64,000 bases of DNA from Polynucleobacter acidiphobus (GCF_003065385.1 NZ_CP023277.1:62001-126000); one strand, 5' to 3'; shown: positions 1 to 11,198, counted from the first letter of the stretch. Program-made: numbers and translations. The notes: a model not told the origin generated them from the sequence alone.

Positions 1-372
1 GCCACTGCCATTATTTTCTTCTGCTTTTTCTATACCGCGCTGGTTTTTAATAGCCGCGATACGGCTGATAACCTGAAAAAGAGCGGTGCATTTGTTCCAG
101 GTATTCGTCCAGGTGATCAAACTGCTCGCTACATCGATAAGATTTTGGTGCGTTTGACCTTGGCTGGTGCAATTTATATGGTCTTAGTGTGCTTATTGCC
201 TGAGTTTTTGGTTTTGAAATACAACGTTCCTTTCTACTTTGGCGGAACATCGTTGTTAATTATTGTGGTGGTTGCGATGGACTTTATGGCTCAAGTGCAA
301 TCATTTGTGATGCAACAGCAGTACGGCTCTCTGATGAAGAAAGCCAACTTTAAGATGGGACCCACTCTCTAA
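1..372 (+). CDS. secY: Protein translocase subunit SecY, 3' end (partial)
   Basis: The window opens inside this gene; the frame is open from base 1 to a TAA at 370-372, giving the last 123 residues. SecY is the central channel of the Sec translocon in the inner membrane. The visible part has two hydrophobic spans ([12 protein letters not shown] and [16 protein letters not shown]), the [14 protein letters not shown] stretch before them, and the family's C-terminal tail ending in KMGPTL. infA follows one base after the stop, the standard spc-to-alpha operon junction in betaproteobacteria. The start and N-terminal two thirds lie outside the window. Confidence 0.95.
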   Translation, partial: ATAIIFFCFFYTALVFNSRDTADNLKKSGAFVPGIRPGDQTARYIDKILVRLTLAGAIYMVLVCLLPEFLVLKYNVPFYFGGTSLLIIVVVAMDFMAQVQSFVMQQQYGSLMKKANFKMGPTL

Positions 373-373
373 G

Positions 374-592
374 ATGCCTAAAGACGATGTAATTCAGATG
401 GCGGGGGAAATTGTTGAAAACCTCCCCAATGCCATGTTTAGGGTGAAGTTAGAGAATGGGCATGTGGTTTTAGGTCATATTTCTGGGAAGATGCGGATGC
501 ATTACATCCGAATCCTGCCAGGAGATAAGGTAACTGTGGAAATGACCCCATACGATTTAACGCGCGCAAGAATTATCTTCCGTGCGAAGTAA
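374..592 (+). CDS. infA: Translation initiation factor IF-1
   Basis: The 72-residue product has the standard IF-1 length and OB-fold sequence ([39 protein letters not shown]). IF-1 binds the A site of the 30S subunit and works with IF-2 and IF-3 at initiation. The gene sits between secY (one base apart) and rpmJ and is presumably cotranscribed with them. Confidence 0.97.
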   Translation: MPKDDVIQMAGEIVENLPNAMFRVKLENGHVVLGHISGKMRMHYIRILPGDKVTVEMTPYDLTRARIIFRAK

Positions 593-613
593 GGATTATT
601 AAAGAGGTGAATG

Positions 614-730
614 ATGAAAGTATTGGCATCCGTTAAATGTATTTGCCGCAATTGCAAAATCATCAAGCGTAAGCGCGTGGTGCGTGTGATCTGCTCGTCC
701 GATCCACGTCATAAGCAGCGTCAAGGTTAA
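614..730 (+). CDS. rpmJ: 50S ribosomal protein L36
   Basis: A 38-residue product ([20 protein letters not shown]...) with the L36 zinc-ribbon pattern of paired cysteines (CxxC near residues 9-14) and a basic tail ending HKQRQG. An AAAGAGG ribosome-binding site lies about nine bases upstream of the ATG. It lies between infA and rpsM, as in most proteobacterial alpha operons. Confidence 0.95.
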   Translation: MKVLASVKCICRNCKIIKRKRVVRVICSSDPRHKQRQG

Positions 731-753
731 TTCGGTTAAGTAGAGGAATTTAT

Positions 754-1119
754 ATGGCACGTATCGCTGGGGTAAATATCCCAAATCATCAACATACTGT
801 GATTGGTTTAACCGCCATCTACGGTATTGGTAAAGCACAAGCTCTCAAGATCTGTGAGAACACGGGTGTTGCAATCGATAAGAAAGTGAAAGATCTTACC
901 GATGCTGAGCTAGAAAAGCTTCGTGATGAAGTGGGTAAGCGCACCACAGAGGGTGATTTGCGTCGTGAAGTCACCATGAACATTAAGCGTTTAATGGACT
1001 TGGCTTGCTATCGCGGCATTCGTCATCGCAAGGGCTTGCCAGTGCGTGGCCAGAGAACGAAGACCAATGCTCGTACCCGCAAAGGCCCCCGTAAGGCTGG
1101 CGTTGCACTCAAGAAATAA
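754..1119 (+). CDS. rpsM: 30S ribosomal protein S13
   Basis: The 121-residue protein begins [10 protein letters not shown] and contains the S13 signature region [20 protein letters not shown] followed by a basic C-terminus. S13 lies in the small-subunit head and contacts tRNA and the large subunit. AGAGGAAT precedes the ATG. First of the adjacent S13-S11-S4-alpha-L17 set. Confidence 0.98.
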   Translation: MARIAGVNIPNHQHTVIGLTAIYGIGKAQALKICENTGVAIDKKVKDLTDAELEKLRDEVGKRTTEGDLRREVTMNIKRLMDLACYRGIRHRKGLPVRGQRTKTNARTRKGPRKAGVALKK

Positions 1120-1131
1120 TTAGGAACTGAT

Positions 1132-1545
1132 ATGGCAAAAGCACAACAAACCGCCGCAAACGCAAGTGCACAACGCGCTCGCAAAAAGGTTAAAAAGAAC
1201 GTCGCTGATGGCATTGCCCACGTGCATGCATCGTTTAACAATACCATTGTGACCATTACCGATCGTCAAGGAAATGCCTTGTCGTGGGCAACATCAGGCG
1301 GTCAAGGATTTAAGGGTTCACGTAAGTCAACGCCATTTGCAGCTCAGGTTGCTGCTGAAGTGGCTGGTAAGGCAGCAATTGAGTGTGGGATTAAGAATTT
1401 AGAGGTTCAGATTAAGGGCCCGGGTCCTGGTCGTGAGTCTGCAGTTCGTGCATTGAACTCTTTGGGCATCAAGATTGTTGAGATCCAGGATGTGACTCCG
1501 GTCCCTCACAATGGTTGCCGTCCTCCAAAGCGCCGCCGTATCTAA
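1132..1545 (+). CDS. rpsK: 30S ribosomal protein S11
   Basis: The 137-residue product carries typical S11 sequence ([50 protein letters not shown] at the C-terminus). S11 shapes the platform of the small subunit. An Ala/Lys-rich N-terminal extension of about 20 residues precedes the conserved part. Twelve bases separate it from rpsM, while a 115-base gap follows before rpsD. Confidence 0.98.
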   Translation: MAKAQQTAANASAQRARKKVKKNVADGIAHVHASFNNTIVTITDRQGNALSWATSGGQGFKGSRKSTPFAAQVAAEVAGKAAIECGIKNLEVQIKGPGPGRESAVRALNSLGIKIVEIQDVTPVPHNGCRPPKRRRI

Positions 1546-1660
1546 TTTTTGCAGTACCAAGCCGCTGGCTTTGCCAGCAATTGTTTAATAAGCCCACCGT
1601 TCGTTGGTAGTTACAGCGAACTCACCTCGGTAACCATCGAGGCATAGAAAGGAAGAAATC
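1546..1660 (+). promoter_or_regulatory. Structured leader between rpsK and rpsD
   Basis: This 115-base gap is long for this tightly packed operon. It contains a perfect stem GCTGGC/GCCAGC (1564-1569 with 1573-1578) on a three-base loop, and a second stem CCTCG/CGAGG (1625-1629 with 1638-1642) shortly before the rpsD ribosome-binding site (AAGGAAG). In E. coli S4 represses its own operon by binding an mRNA structure, but there the site lies before rpsM. A comparable role here is inference. Confidence 0.35.
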
Positions 1661-2284
1661 GTGGCACGTTATTTAGGCCCTAAAGCCAAACTATCTCGTC
1701 GGGAAGGTACCGACTTATTTTTAAAGAGCGCTCGCCGTGCTTTATCGGACAAGTGCAAATTAGACAGCAAGCCAGGACAGCACGGCCGCACCTCTGGTGC
1801 TCGTACTTCTGACTTCGGTAATCAGTTGCGTGAGAAGCAAAAGGTAAAGCGGATTTATGGCGTACTCGAGCGTCAGTTCCGTCGCTACTTTGCTGAAGCT
1901 GAGCGTCGTAAAGGCAATACTGGTGAGACCTTATTGCAGCTGCTTGAGTCCCGTTTGGATAATGTGGTTTATCGCATGGGTTTTGGTTCAACCCGTGCCG
2001 AAGCACGTCAGTTGGTATCGCATGCAGCAATTACGGTAAATGGCCAAGTGGTCAATATTCCGTCAATGCAGGTTCGTCCTGGCGATGTCATTGCGATTCG
2101 TGAGAAGGCAAAGAAGCAAACCCGTATTCAAGAAGCACTAAATCTTGCTTCGCAAGTTGGTTCAATTAATTGGGTCAGCGTTGATGCAAGCAAGCTCGAG
2201 GGAACGTTTAAACAAGTACCAGATCGCGATGAAATCAGTGGTGATATCAACGAAAGTTTGATCGTCGAATTGTATTCACGCTAA
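1661..2284 (+). CDS. rpsD: 30S ribosomal protein S4
   Basis: The 207-residue product starts at a GTG ([15 protein letters not shown] follows) with AAGGAAG a few bases upstream. It has the S4 N-terminal domain and the S4 RNA-binding domain ([41 protein letters not shown]). S4 initiates 30S assembly by binding 16S rRNA and is the translational regulator of the alpha operon in several proteobacteria. The preceding rpsK-rpsD spacer is structured. Confidence 0.98.
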   Translation: MARYLGPKAKLSRREGTDLFLKSARRALSDKCKLDSKPGQHGRTSGARTSDFGNQLREKQKVKRIYGVLERQFRRYFAEAERRKGNTGETLLQLLESRLDNVVYRMGFGSTRAEARQLVSHAAITVNGQVVNIPSMQVRPGDVIAIREKAKKQTRIQEALNLASQVGSINWVSVDASKLEGTFKQVPDRDEISGDINESLIVELYSR

Positions 2285-2312
2285 TACTGCACCTCTTAAG
2301 GAAAAGATATCT

Positions 2313-3293
2313 ATGCAAACAAATTTGCTTAAACCAAAAATCATTTCTGTTGAAGCACTCGGTGCAAACCAGGCTAAGGTTGTGATGGAACCATTTGAGC
2401 GTGGCTATGGCCACACTCTTGGTAATGCATTACGTCGTGTTTTGTTGTCTTCCATGGTTGGCTTTGCTCCAACCGAAGTGGCCATTGCAGGCGTTGTTCA
2501 CGAGTATTCCACCTTGGATGGTGTACAGGAAGACGTTGTTAACTTGCTGCTCAATTTAAAGGGAGTTGTCTTCAAGTTACAGTCCCGTGATGAAGTAACC
2601 ATCAATTTGCGTAAAGAAGGTCCTGGCGTTGTTTATGCCAAGGACATTGATCTTCCACATGACGTTGAAATCATCAACCCTGAGCATGTTATTGCACATT
2701 TAGCAGCTGGCGGTAAGCTCGATATGCAGATCAAGGTTGAAAAGGGTCGTGGATACGTACCAGGCAATATGCGTCAGTATCAAGATGAAGCGACCAAGCT
2801 AATCGGCCGTATTGTGCTAGATGCATCATTTAGTCCAATTAATCGTGTTAGCTATGCGGTTGAATCTGCGCGTGTTGAGCAACGTACTGATTTAGATCGT
2901 TTAGTGATGACCATTGAAACCAATGGCGTGATCTCTCCTGAAGAGTCGATTCGTCAAGCGGCGAGTATTTTGGTTGACCAGTTGGTGGTATTTGCCGCCT
3001 TAGAGAGCAGTCAAGTGAGCGGTGAGTTGGCTCCAAGTCGCTCGACCATGGTTGATCCATTGTTGATGAGACCGGTTGATGATTTAGAGTTGACCGTTCG
3101 TTCTGCAAACTGCTTGAAGGCTGAAAATATTTATTACATCGGTGATTTGATTCAGCGTACTGAAAATGAATTACTCAAGACACCTAACCTAGGTCGTAAG
3201 TCTTTGAATGAAATTAAGGACGTTTTAGCAGCCCGTGGTTTAAGTCTTGGGATGAAGCTCGACAGCTGGCCTCCAGCAAGTCTCGGGCAATAA
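2313..3293 (+). CDS. rpoA: DNA-directed RNA polymerase alpha subunit
   Basis: The 326-residue protein has the N-terminal assembly domain ([20 protein letters not shown]) and the C-terminal domain that contacts UP elements and activators ([34 protein letters not shown]). Length and order match alpha of betaproteobacteria. AAGGAAAAG precedes the ATG. Confidence 0.98.
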   Translation: MQTNLLKPKIISVEALGANQAKVVMEPFERGYGHTLGNALRRVLLSSMVGFAPTEVAIAGVVHEYSTLDGVQEDVVNLLLNLKGVVFKLQSRDEVTINLRKEGPGVVYAKDIDLPHDVEIINPEHVIAHLAAGGKLDMQIKVEKGRGYVPGNMRQYQDEATKLIGRIVLDASFSPINRVSYAVESARVEQRTDLDRLVMTIETNGVISPEESIRQAASILVDQLVVFAALESSQVSGELAPSRSTMVDPLLMRPVDDLELTVRSANCLKAENIYYIGDLIQRTENELLKTPNLGRKSLNEIKDVLAARGLSLGMKLDSWPPASLGQ

Positions 3294-3309
3294 TTAGAAA
3301 GGAAGCATC

Positions 3310-3708
3310 ATGCGTCATGGTAATGGCTTACGCAAACTAAATCGCACCTCATCGCATCGTTTAGCGATGTTGCGCAATATGTCGAACTCGCTGATTGAGC
3401 ACGAGGTCATCAAAACAACCCTGCCAAAGGCAAAAGAATTACGGATGGTGGTTGAGCCTTTGATTACCTTAGGTAAGAAAGACAATTTGGCTAATCGCCG
3501 TTTGGCATTCAATCGTCTGCGCGATCGTGAAATGGTGAGCAAACTGTTTACTGAGCTCGGCCCACGTTATGCAACTCGACCAGGTGGTTATCTCCGTATT
3601 CTGAAATTTGGTTTTCGGCACGGTGACAATGCACCCATGGCATTGGTTGAGTTAGTCGATCGCCCTGAGGTCGAAGAGGCGCCTCAACAAGAGCCTGCAG
3701 CAGCATAA
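3310..3708 (+). CDS. rplQ: 50S ribosomal protein L17
   Basis: The 132-residue product begins [17 protein letters not shown] and contains [15 protein letters not shown] and the [20 protein letters not shown] block of L17. A short acidic/Ala tail ([11 protein letters not shown]) extends the core. Last gene of the alpha operon, followed at once by an intrinsic terminator. Confidence 0.97.
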   Translation: MRHGNGLRKLNRTSSHRLAMLRNMSNSLIEHEVIKTTLPKAKELRMVVEPLITLGKKDNLANRRLAFNRLRDREMVSKLFTELGPRYATRPGGYLRILKFGFRHGDNAPMALVELVDRPEVEEAPQQEPAAA

Positions 3709-3729
3709 ATTAGCATCAGGTATAGTTAA

Positions 3730-3753
3730 AGCCAGGCTTCGGTCTGGCTTTTT
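3730..3753 (+). terminator. Intrinsic terminator of the alpha operon
   Basis: An 8-bp stem (AGCCAGGC with GTCTGGCT, one G-T pair) closes a TTCG tetraloop and is followed by a short T run. It lies 21 bases after the rplQ stop. Confidence 0.9.
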
Positions 3754-3785
3754 CATTTAACCCACTGCTTGAACCATCCTTTTGT

Positions 3786-4106
3786 ATGGATTCGATACTG
3801 ATCGTGACCACGACTTTGCCAACGATGGAGGCGGCTAAATTATTGGCAAAGCAATTAATTGACGAGCGTCTCGCAGCCTGTGTACAGATTCAGGAGGGTG
3901 TGCAATCGATTTATCGATGGGATGGAAAGGTTTGCAATGACACCGAAGTTCTATTAAGTGCCAAAACAGCAACGACCCAATGGAAGGGCATTGAGGCGTT
4001 TATTAAGGCCCATCACCCTTATCAGTTACCAGAGATCATCGCCTTAAAACCAGCTGAATATTCCCAAGCATATGGTCGCTGGGTGAATGAGGAGACAAAG
4101 CCATGA
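3786..4106 (+). CDS. cutA: Divalent-cation tolerance protein CutA
   Basis: The 106-residue product matches the CutA1 family over its whole length: ILIVTTTLPTMEAAKLLAKQ at the N-terminus, the LAACVQI strand, and HPYQLPEIIALKPA near the C-terminus. CutA1 proteins are small PII-like trimers linked to copper tolerance and, by gene order, to DsbD. The stop overlaps the dsbD start by four bases (ATGA), indicating translational coupling. Confidence 0.93.
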   Translation: MDSILIVTTTLPTMEAAKLLAKQLIDERLAACVQIQEGVQSIYRWDGKVCNDTEVLLSAKTATTQWKGIEAFIKAHHPYQLPEIIALKPAEYSQAYGRWVNEETKP

Positions 4107-5785
4107 GGCGAATTCAGTATGGCTTAGTTCAACTCTTATTGTTTCTCCTGTCCAGTGTCGCATTATCTAATTTAGTAAGCGCTAAAGAATTTCTACCTCC
4201 AGAAAAGGCATTTATTGTGGAGGCGACATGGCTTGCCAATACCAATGAAATTGCTATTGAGTACCGACCGGTTTCGGGTTACTACATTTACCAGGAGTCC
4301 TTGCAATATCGGCTGTTCATCAATGACAAGCCAAGTGCTCCCAAGAGTATTCAAATCCCCCGAGGCGTTGAAAAGTTTGATGAGACCTTTGGAAAAAAAA
4401 TGGAGATTTTTCCAAAACCATTCGAAGTTCTTATTGGGTTGCCAGAATCTCCACAAAGTGGTATTCGCCTAGAGATTGATTTGCAAGGTTGTGCTGACGG
4501 CGGCATTTGCTATCCACCCATGACCTATCAATACTTTATTGCAGCTCCAGGCGTTCGAGTTGCGCCCATCCCCGAGGGTGATGCAGCACCAATACGGGCT
4601 GTGGATAGAAATTCAGAACCATTTAGCCTCACTGATTTATGGAGCGGGCGCGATGATGTCACATCGATTAAAAGCTATCTAGAGAATGCTAAGCCGTTTT
4701 ATCTATTGATCGGATTTTTTATTCTTGGGATTGCCCTAGCATTTACGCCCTGCGTATTACCGATGCTCCCGATTTTGAGTAGCATTGTTTTAGGTCGCCA
4801 AGATGGTAGCCCAATTAGCAAGACCCGATCGGCTTATCTTGCTTTGGCCTACATTTTGGGCATGGCCTTGTTATATGCCTTAGCGGGGGTTTTAACAGCG
4901 GCATTAGGAAGCGGCGTACAGCGCGCCCTTCAAAGTCCCATTGCCCTCATTTTGTTTGCTCTCCTTTTATTATTTTTGGCTGGCAGCTTATTTGGTTTAT
5001 ACGAGCTAAAGATGCCCCAAGGATGGCAAACCAAAGTCGATCAATTGGCGGGACGACAAAAGGGCGGAAGTATTGTCGGGGCTTTTAGCCTTGGCGCAAT
5101 TTCAACGCTGGTTGCAAGCCCTTGTATTACGGCACCCTTGGCGAGTGTTTTAGGCTTTGTGGCACAAACCGGATCGATGGCGCTTGGTGGGGGTCTACTA
5201 TTTGTGATGGCCTTAGGGATGGGATTGCCCTTATTGCTCATCGCATTGGGTGCTAGAAGTTTCTTACCGCAAACGGGTGCCTGGATGATGTGGTTGCAGC
5301 GCGGACTTGGTTTGTTGTTGGTTGCTTTAGCCATTTGGATTGTGTGGCCAGCAATGTCGGTTGTAATTGGTAATCAAACTCAAACAAGTACTCGCACTGA
5401 AAAACGAATTCCACCGGATTTGGTATTTCAGGTTGTGCGTTCGAGTGAAGAGCTCGAGCGTATTATGCAAAAAGCTAAGGCTGACAATAAACCCGTCATG
5501 CTCGATTACTACGCTGATTGGTGTATCTCCTGCAAAGAGATGGAGGCCATTACCTTTACCAATCCTGAGGTTGGTAAGGAGATGAGCCGTTTTGTATTAG
5601 TACAAGCCGATGTCACCATCAACAATCCACAAACGCAAGCGCTTCTGAAACAATTTGGTTTGTACGGTCCGCCCGCAATTTTGTTCTTTAATGGTGCTGG
5701 TGAAGAACAAAATTCCTTACGGGTAGTGGGTTTTATGGCTCCCAGTCGTTTTTTAGAGCGTTTGCAAGAGTTAGGAGCCAAATAA
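4103..5785 (+). CDS. dsbD: Thiol:disulfide interchange protein DsbD
   Basis: The 560-residue protein carries electrons from cytoplasmic thioredoxin across the inner membrane to periplasmic partners. In order: a signal peptide (about residues 1-27); an N-terminal domain with the redox cysteines in GCADGGICYPP; a multi-span membrane domain with FTPCVLPMLPILSS and SPCITAPLASVLG, the conserved cysteine pair; and a C-terminal thioredoxin-like domain with YADWCISCKEME (CxxC). All three cysteine pairs are present. It is coupled to cutA upstream. The convergent hemB stop lies two bases beyond its own stop, with no room for a dedicated terminator. Its likely clients here are cytochrome c maturation and periplasmic isomerases. 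Confidence 0.96.
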   Translation: MRRIQYGLVQLLLFLLSSVALSNLVSAKEFLPPEKAFIVEATWLANTNEIAIEYRPVSGYYIYQESLQYRLFINDKPSAPKSIQIPRGVEKFDETFGKKMEIFPKPFEVLIGLPESPQSGIRLEIDLQGCADGGICYPPMTYQYFIAAPGVRVAPIPEGDAAPIRAVDRNSEPFSLTDLWSGRDDVTSIKSYLENAKPFYLLIGFFILGIALAFTPCVLPMLPILSSIVLGRQDGSPISKTRSAYLALAYILGMALLYALAGVLTAALGSGVQRALQSPIALILFALLLLFLAGSLFGLYELKMPQGWQTKVDQLAGRQKGGSIVGAFSLGAISTLVASPCITAPLASVLGFVAQTGSMALGGGLLFVMALGMGLPLLLIALGARSFLPQTGAWMMWLQRGLGLLLVALAIWIVWPAMSVVIGNQTQTSTRTEKRIPPDLVFQVVRSSEELERIMQKAKADNKPVMLDYYADWCISCKEMEAITFTNPEVGKEMSRFVLVQADVTINNPQTQALLKQFGLYGPPAILFFNGAGEEQNSLRVVGFMAPSRFLERLQELGAK

Positions 5786-5787
5786 TC

Positions 5788-6795
<1,008 letters not shown>

Positions 6796-6806
6796 TCAGG
6801 ATAGGG

Positions 6807-7430
6807 TTAGGCGGTGCTGCGCTCTGGAAAAAGCCATTGTTGAATAAGTGTATCGCTTTCCAGAAGACCGACCCGTTTTGTGCTGGAGAACAGTTGAGCT
6901 GTAATCTGGGCAGGGGCAAATTGCTTAATTTGTTCTGAGATGGCTTGCAACAGGGCGCGGTTTTCGGAGAAGGTTTGTTTATCTGACTTGCTTAGCAAAA
7001 TATGGATGGGTTTTTGGGTCACGCTAAACCAAGCAATCATCTGCTCATCAAGTTCTGTTAAACCCCGTCGTGCATCCACAATCAAGATCAATCCAACCAA
7101 ATTTTTACGGGTTTGGAGGTAGCGGCTCAAGATCTCGTTCCAGTGGGAGCGGGTTGCCTCACCGACCGCGGCATAGCCATAGCCTGGCAGGTCGACCAAA
7201 TAGGCTAGTAGCTCATCCTTGGAATAGATCCCAAAATAGTTAATGTGCTGGGTTCGGCCCGGAGTTTTGCTCGCAAAAGCCAGGCGCTTTTGATTGCATA
7301 AGATATTGATTGCACTGGATTTTCCGGCATTAGAGCGACCCGCAAAGGCGATCTCAGGAAGATCGCCCTGGGGAAGCGTTTGAAGCTCATTGACCGTGGT
7401 AAAAAAGCGGGCTTGGTGCAGTTTAGACAT
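6807..7430 (-). CDS. engB: Ribosome biogenesis GTP-binding protein EngB/YsxC
   Basis: This 207-residue small GTPase has G1 GRSNAGKSS (from residue 31), G3 DLPGYGYA and G4 LSKSDK. The family acts in late assembly of the large subunit. It reads away from the cytochrome c4 gene, the two starts being about 67 bases apart, so both promoters must lie in that short gap. Confidence 0.95.
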   Translation of the reverse strand: MSKLHQARFFTTVNELQTLPQGDLPEIAFAGRSNAGKSSAINILCNQKRLAFASKTPGRTQHINYFGIYSKDELLAYLVDLPGYGYAAVGEATRSHWNEILSRYLQTRKNLVGLILIVDARRGLTELDEQMIAWFSVTQKPIHILLSKSDKQTFSENRALLQAISEQIKQFAPAQITAQLFSSTKRVGLLESDTLIQQWLFPERSTA

Positions 7431-7497
7431 GAATGGAAGCTATTGTAAAATCACATGAATTTCGTTTGAACATTTCAAAGTAGGCTAGGTACCCATA

Positions 7498-8211
7498 ATG
7501 CGCTATAGCAGCAAATTCTCCAAATTAAATATCTCTGCCCTGATGGCTGTTTTAGTTGGTGGTTTTATATCCTTCGCTCACGCGGCTGAGCCTGCAAAAG
7601 CAGATGCTCCAGCAATGACCACTAGTGCTCCAACTCCCGCAGTGATCAAGGCGGATGCTGCAGCTGGCGATGCCCTCTATAACAACGGCGACCCTAAGCG
7701 TGGAATCGTTTCTTGTGTCGGTTGCCATGGTCCAAATGGAAATAGTGGAGTTGCATCATGGCCTAAGTTGGCTGCTCAGCACACGGCTTACACGGTTAAG
7801 CAACTCAAAAATTACAAAGATGGTACCCGTATGAATCCCGTCATGATGGGAATGGTAGCGACGCTAACTGATCAAGACATGCTCAACTTGGCTGCGTATC
7901 TCAATAAACAAGAGCTCAAGTTGGGTACGGCGCAGAACAAAGACACCATCGCATTGGGACAGCGCATTTATCGTGCAGGCATTGCTGAGAAAGGTATTCC
8001 AGCGTGCGCTGGATGCCATAGCCCCAATGGCGCTGGTATTCCGGCACAGTACCCCCGTTTAAGCGGTCAATGGGCCGATTACTCGACCTCGCAATTGATT
8101 GCGTTCAGAGAGGGTACACGCAAGAATAGTGTGCAAATGAGTACGATTGCTGCCAAGATGTCTGACGCTGAAATGAAAGCCGTGTCGGATTACATGGCTG
8201 GGTTGCGTTAA
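7498..8211 (+). CDS. Dihaem cytochrome c4-type protein
   Basis: The 237-residue product has a cleavable signal peptide (hydrophobic to about residue 27, then AHA|AEP), a 40-residue Ala/Pro-rich linker and two tandem cytochrome c domains. Haem sites are CVGCH (residues 73-77) and CAGCH (169-173), each followed by a Met-rich distal region (MNPVMMGMVA and SVQMSTIAAKM). Cytochromes c4 shuttle electrons in the periplasm between bc1 and terminal oxidases. It points convergently at lysA, with a perfect 7-bp hairpin between them. Confidence 0.93.
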   Translation: MRYSSKFSKLNISALMAVLVGGFISFAHAAEPAKADAPAMTTSAPTPAVIKADAAAGDALYNNGDPKRGIVSCVGCHGPNGNSGVASWPKLAAQHTAYTVKQLKNYKDGTRMNPVMMGMVATLTDQDMLNLAAYLNKQELKLGTAQNKDTIALGQRIYRAGIAEKGIPACAGCHSPNGAGIPAQYPRLSGQWADYSTSQLIAFREGTRKNSVQMSTIAAKMSDAEMKAVSDYMAGLR

Positions 8212-8227
8212 TCGAAGTCATTCGATT
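8210..8227. terminator. Short perfect hairpin between convergent genes
   Basis: AATCGAA and TTCGATT form a 7-bp stem on a four-base loop, starting at the cytochrome c4 stop codon and ending just before the lysA stop. There is no T run, so terminator function is uncertain. Confidence 0.35.
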
Positions 8228-8229
8228 GG

Positions 8230-9522
8230 TTAGTTCGTCCCAATCGTTCGCTCATTAGCGAAGAGGCTATTCACAGTCTCCCGCTCTCTCACCAGGTGAG
8301 CTTGATTGCCATCGACCATAACTTCAGCTGGTCGTCCTCGGGCGTTGTAGTTTGAGGCCATGACAAATCCATAAGCGCCTGCTGACAAAATAGCCAGCAC
8401 ATCGCCTTCTTCAACTGCCAGGGCGCGATCTTTACCGAGCCAATCACCTGATTCGCAAACAGGGCCAACGACATCATAGGAAATTGCTTTACCGGCAGAT
8501 GCTTTGATTGGAACAATCGCATGATAGGCATCGTATAGGGCTGGTCGCATTAAATCATTCATGGCCGCGTTCACAATGCAGAAGTTTTTATCTGCACCAG
8601 TTTTGAGATACTCAACTTGGGTCAAGAGCACTCCTGCATTTCCGACTAAGGAGCGACCGGGCTCCAAAATGACATCCAAGTGTGCAAAGCCACGCTCATC
8701 CACGCGATTGAGTAGGGTGTTCGTGAACTCTGTGATATCGGGTGGTGCATCCGAGCCATAGTCAATTCCAAGACCGCCGCCTAGATCGAGATGGTGAATG
8801 ACAATGCCTTCACGCTTGAGTTGTTCAATTAAATCAAGAACCTTGTCAAGAGCATCGAGGTAAGGCGAGGTATTCGTAATTTGGGAACCAATATGGCAAT
8901 CGATGCCAACAATATCAATATGGGGCAGCAGCGCAGCCTCGCGATACGTCTTTAAGACCTCAAAATAGGCAATCCCAAATTTGTTATCTTTGAGACCCGT
9001 GGAAATATACGGATGGGTTTGCGCATCTACATCAGGGTTCACGCGCAATGAAACTGGGGCGCGAAGACCCAAACTCTTAGCAATGGAATTAATACGCTGC
9101 AGTTCAGGAATGGACTCGACGTTGATGCACTTGACGCCAACCGAGAGGGCAAATTTAATTTCATCGGCTGATTTGCCGACCCCAGCAAAAACCATGCTTT
9201 TGGGATCGGCTCCGATATGAAGAACGCGCGCGAGTTCGCCGCCACTGACTAAATCAAACCCAGCCCCTAATTGCTTCAACTCATCCAAAACGGCGAGATT
9301 ACTATTGGCCTTAACCGCATAATGAATTCTGGCGCGCCGACTGCCGTTTGCACGGATACAGGCAACATCATAGGCACGGTATGCCGTACAAATTGCATGC
9401 TTACTGTAAACATATAGAGGGGTGCCATATTGATTCGCTAAGGCAGATAGCGAAACACCTTCAGCAAACCATTCTCCATGGTATTCAGTAAAACCAGTTA
9501 ATGATGGAATGGAGTGCGTCAT
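8230..9522 (-). CDS. lysA: Diaminopimelate decarboxylase
   Basis: The 430-residue PLP enzyme makes lysine from meso-diaminopimelate. Markers: IHYAVKANSN with the PLP lysine, HLDLGGGLGIDYG (glycine loop), EPGRSLVGNAG, and VVGPVCESGDWLGKDR with the active-site cysteine. The start codon overlaps the stop of the upstream lipoprotein gene (TAATG), the usual lptM-lysA coupling. Confidence 0.97.
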   Translation of the reverse strand: MTHSIPSLTGFTEYHGEWFAEGVSLSALANQYGTPLYVYSKHAICTAYRAYDVACIRANGSRRARIHYAVKANSNLAVLDELKQLGAGFDLVSGGELARVLHIGADPKSMVFAGVGKSADEIKFALSVGVKCINVESIPELQRINSIAKSLGLRAPVSLRVNPDVDAQTHPYISTGLKDNKFGIAYFEVLKTYREAALLPHIDIVGIDCHIGSQITNTSPYLDALDKVLDLIEQLKREGIVIHHLDLGGGLGIDYGSDAPPDITEFTNTLLNRVDERGFAHLDVILEPGRSLVGNAGVLLTQVEYLKTGADKNFCIVNAAMNDLMRPALYDAYHAIVPIKASAGKAISYDVVGPVCESGDWLGKDRALAVEEGDVLAILSAGAYGFVMASNYNARGRPAEVMVDGNQAHLVRERETVNSLFANERTIGTN

Positions 9523-9719
9523 TACTTTGGCGAGCTCGTATTAGTGGGGGTGGACATGCCTGATTCTTTTGGTGGGTACAGAGTGCCTTTGGGCTCCGGT
9601 TGGGTGGGCGCTGGTGGAACGGGCGGTGGATTGGGTAAAAACAAAGGTCCTCTAACCCCACATCCAAGTAGGGACAGCAACGCAACGTAAACTGGAATCT
9701 TAACTACAATCAATATCAT
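9522..9719 (-). CDS. lptM: LptM-like outer-membrane lipoprotein
   Basis: From the ATG at 9719 the product is 65 residues: a lipoprotein signal with lipobox LLGC (Cys20), then the LptM/YifL motif CGVRGPLFLPNP and a Pro-rich tail. LptM assists assembly of the LptDE lipopolysaccharide translocon. Position before lysA and divergent from cyaY is the standard context. The frame stays open farther upstream, but the internal Met gives a normal lipoprotein signal. Confidence 0.85.
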   Translation of the reverse strand: MILIVVKIPVYVALLSLLGCGVRGPLFLPNPPPVPPAPTQPEPKGTLYPPKESGMSTPTNTSSPK

Positions 9720-9748
9720 CTGTTTAATCACCGGAATTTGAATATAGC

Positions 9749-10132
9749 ATGCAGAACACCCCTTCATCCCAGATTGACAAAATTGACGATAAGCAATTTC
9801 ATCAACTGGCTAGCCATCTGTTGCAATCGATTGAACTATCGCTAGAAAATGCTGATGAGCGTTTAGATCTCGACCTTGATATTGCTCGTCAAGGGGGCAA
9901 TGTGATTAATATTGTTTTTCGGGATCGCAGTGTAGTCGTGGTCAATACTCAGCCACCCCTGCATGAAATTTGGGTGGCCTGTAAAGCCGGAGGGTTTCAT
10001 TACCGTTGGGCGGGAATGATGAGTCAACCACGTTGGCTTGATACAAAAACAGGTAACGAATTACTTGCCGACTTATCTCGCTTTGTGAGCGATCAGGCAG
10101 GGCAGGCGGTTCAGATTAGCTTGCTTGATTAG
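9749..10132 (+). CDS. cyaY: Iron-sulfur cluster assembly protein CyaY (frataxin)
   Basis: The 127-residue product has the frataxin fold signature: acidic first helix ([20 protein letters not shown]), [36 protein letters not shown] and W-L-D-T-K-T. The family binds iron at the acidic ridge and modulates IscS. It diverges from lptM (starts 29 bases apart) and its 3' end overlaps the convergent aroB end by 17 bases. Confidence 0.93.
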   Translation: MQNTPSSQIDKIDDKQFHQLASHLLQSIELSLENADERLDLDLDIARQGGNVINIVFRDRSVVVVNTQPPLHEIWVACKAGGFHYRWAGMMSQPRWLDTKTGNELLADLSRFVSDQAGQAVQISLLD

Positions 10133-11198
10133 TCGTTAAGACCTGCTCAACAATCGCATCATCAACCGCTTCAATTTTTGCTTTGCCAATTCTCTCAAGG
10201 GTGATGTAGCGAATTTCCCCGCCCTCGGATTTTTTATCGATTCGCATGAGATCAAAGAAGCGGCTATTCCCAAGTTTGGGTGCGCAATCGGGCAGACCCA
10301 TTGCCGCAATGAGTTTTTTGATGCGACTTACTTCCTCGGTTTTTAAATAACCCAGACGAGAAGATAAATCGGCTGCCATCACCATTCCGCAGCCTACCGC
10401 CTCACCATGCAGCCATTCCCCATAGCCTAAGCCGGATTCGATGGCATGGCCAAAAGTATGACCGAAATTTAAGATCGCACGAATCCCAGACTCCTTTTCG
10501 TCGGCAGCCACTACTGCTGATTTAATTTCGCAAGAACGCTCGACCGCATGACTCAATGCGCCACTGTCACAATTTAATAGTTCTTGACGATGAGCTTCAA
10601 TCCAATTAAAAAATTCAGCATCTGCAATCGCACCGTGTTTAATGACCTCGGCCAAGCCGGCTGATAGCTCTCTTGGTGGAAGTGATTTGAGGGTATCGAG
10701 ATCAGCAATGACGGCGACCGGCTGATGAAAAGCGCCAATCATATTTTTACCAAGCGGATGATTAATCCCGGTCTTGCCGCCTACCGAAGAGTCAACTTGA
10801 GCTAATAAAGTGGTGGGCACTTGAATAAATCGAATGCCGCGCATAAAGCTAGCCGCTGCAAAACCTACCATATCTCCAATCACACCACCACCGAGTGCAA
10901 TCAACACCGATTTACGATCAGCCCCATAGGTTAATAAGGCATCAAAGATTTTCTGTAGGGTAGCCCAGTCTTTATAAGACTCCCCATCGGGCAGGATAAT
11001 CTCATGAACCGACTTAGCATCGCCTGAAATGGTTTGGATTAACGTCTCGCTATAAAGGGGCCCTACGGTCGTGTTGGTCACCACGAATACCGATTTGCCG
11101 GCAATCCAAGGTTTGAAGAGTTCTGGCTTTTTGAGAAGCCCTGAGCCAATGTAAATAGGGTAGCTGCGCTCACCGAGGGATACATTCAGAGTTTTCAT
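10116..11198 (-). CDS. aroB: 3-dehydroquinate synthase
   Basis: The 360-residue enzyme carries out the second shikimate-pathway step. NAD-binding [19 protein letters not shown] and [19 protein letters not shown] are present, with metal ligands in the [11 protein letters not shown] and HGEAVGCGM regions. The start overlaps the aroK stop by four bases. In many relatives a dGTPase gene follows aroB; here cyaY lies on the opposite strand instead. Confidence 0.97.
   Translation of the reverse strand: MKTLNVSLGERSYPIYIGSGLLKKPELFKPWIAGKSVFVVTNTTVGPLYSETLIQTISGDAKSVHEIILPDGESYKDWATLQKIFDALLTYGADRKSVLIALGGGVIGDMVGFAAASFMRGIRFIQVPTTLLAQVDSSVGGKTGINHPLGKNMIGAFHQPVAVIADLDTLKSLPPRELSAGLAEVIKHGAIADAEFFNWIEAHRQELLNCDSGALSHAVERSCEIKSAVVAADEKESGIRAILNFGHTFGHAIESGLGYGEWLHGEAVGCGMVMAADLSSRLGYLKTEEVSRIKKLIAAMGLPDCAPKLGNSRFFDLMRIDKKSEGGEIRYITLERIGKAKIEAVDDAIVEQVLTTNQAS

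Noticed and set aside
1680..2030. 116-codon minus-strand frame inside rpsD
   Set aside because: Shadow of a ribosomal protein gene.
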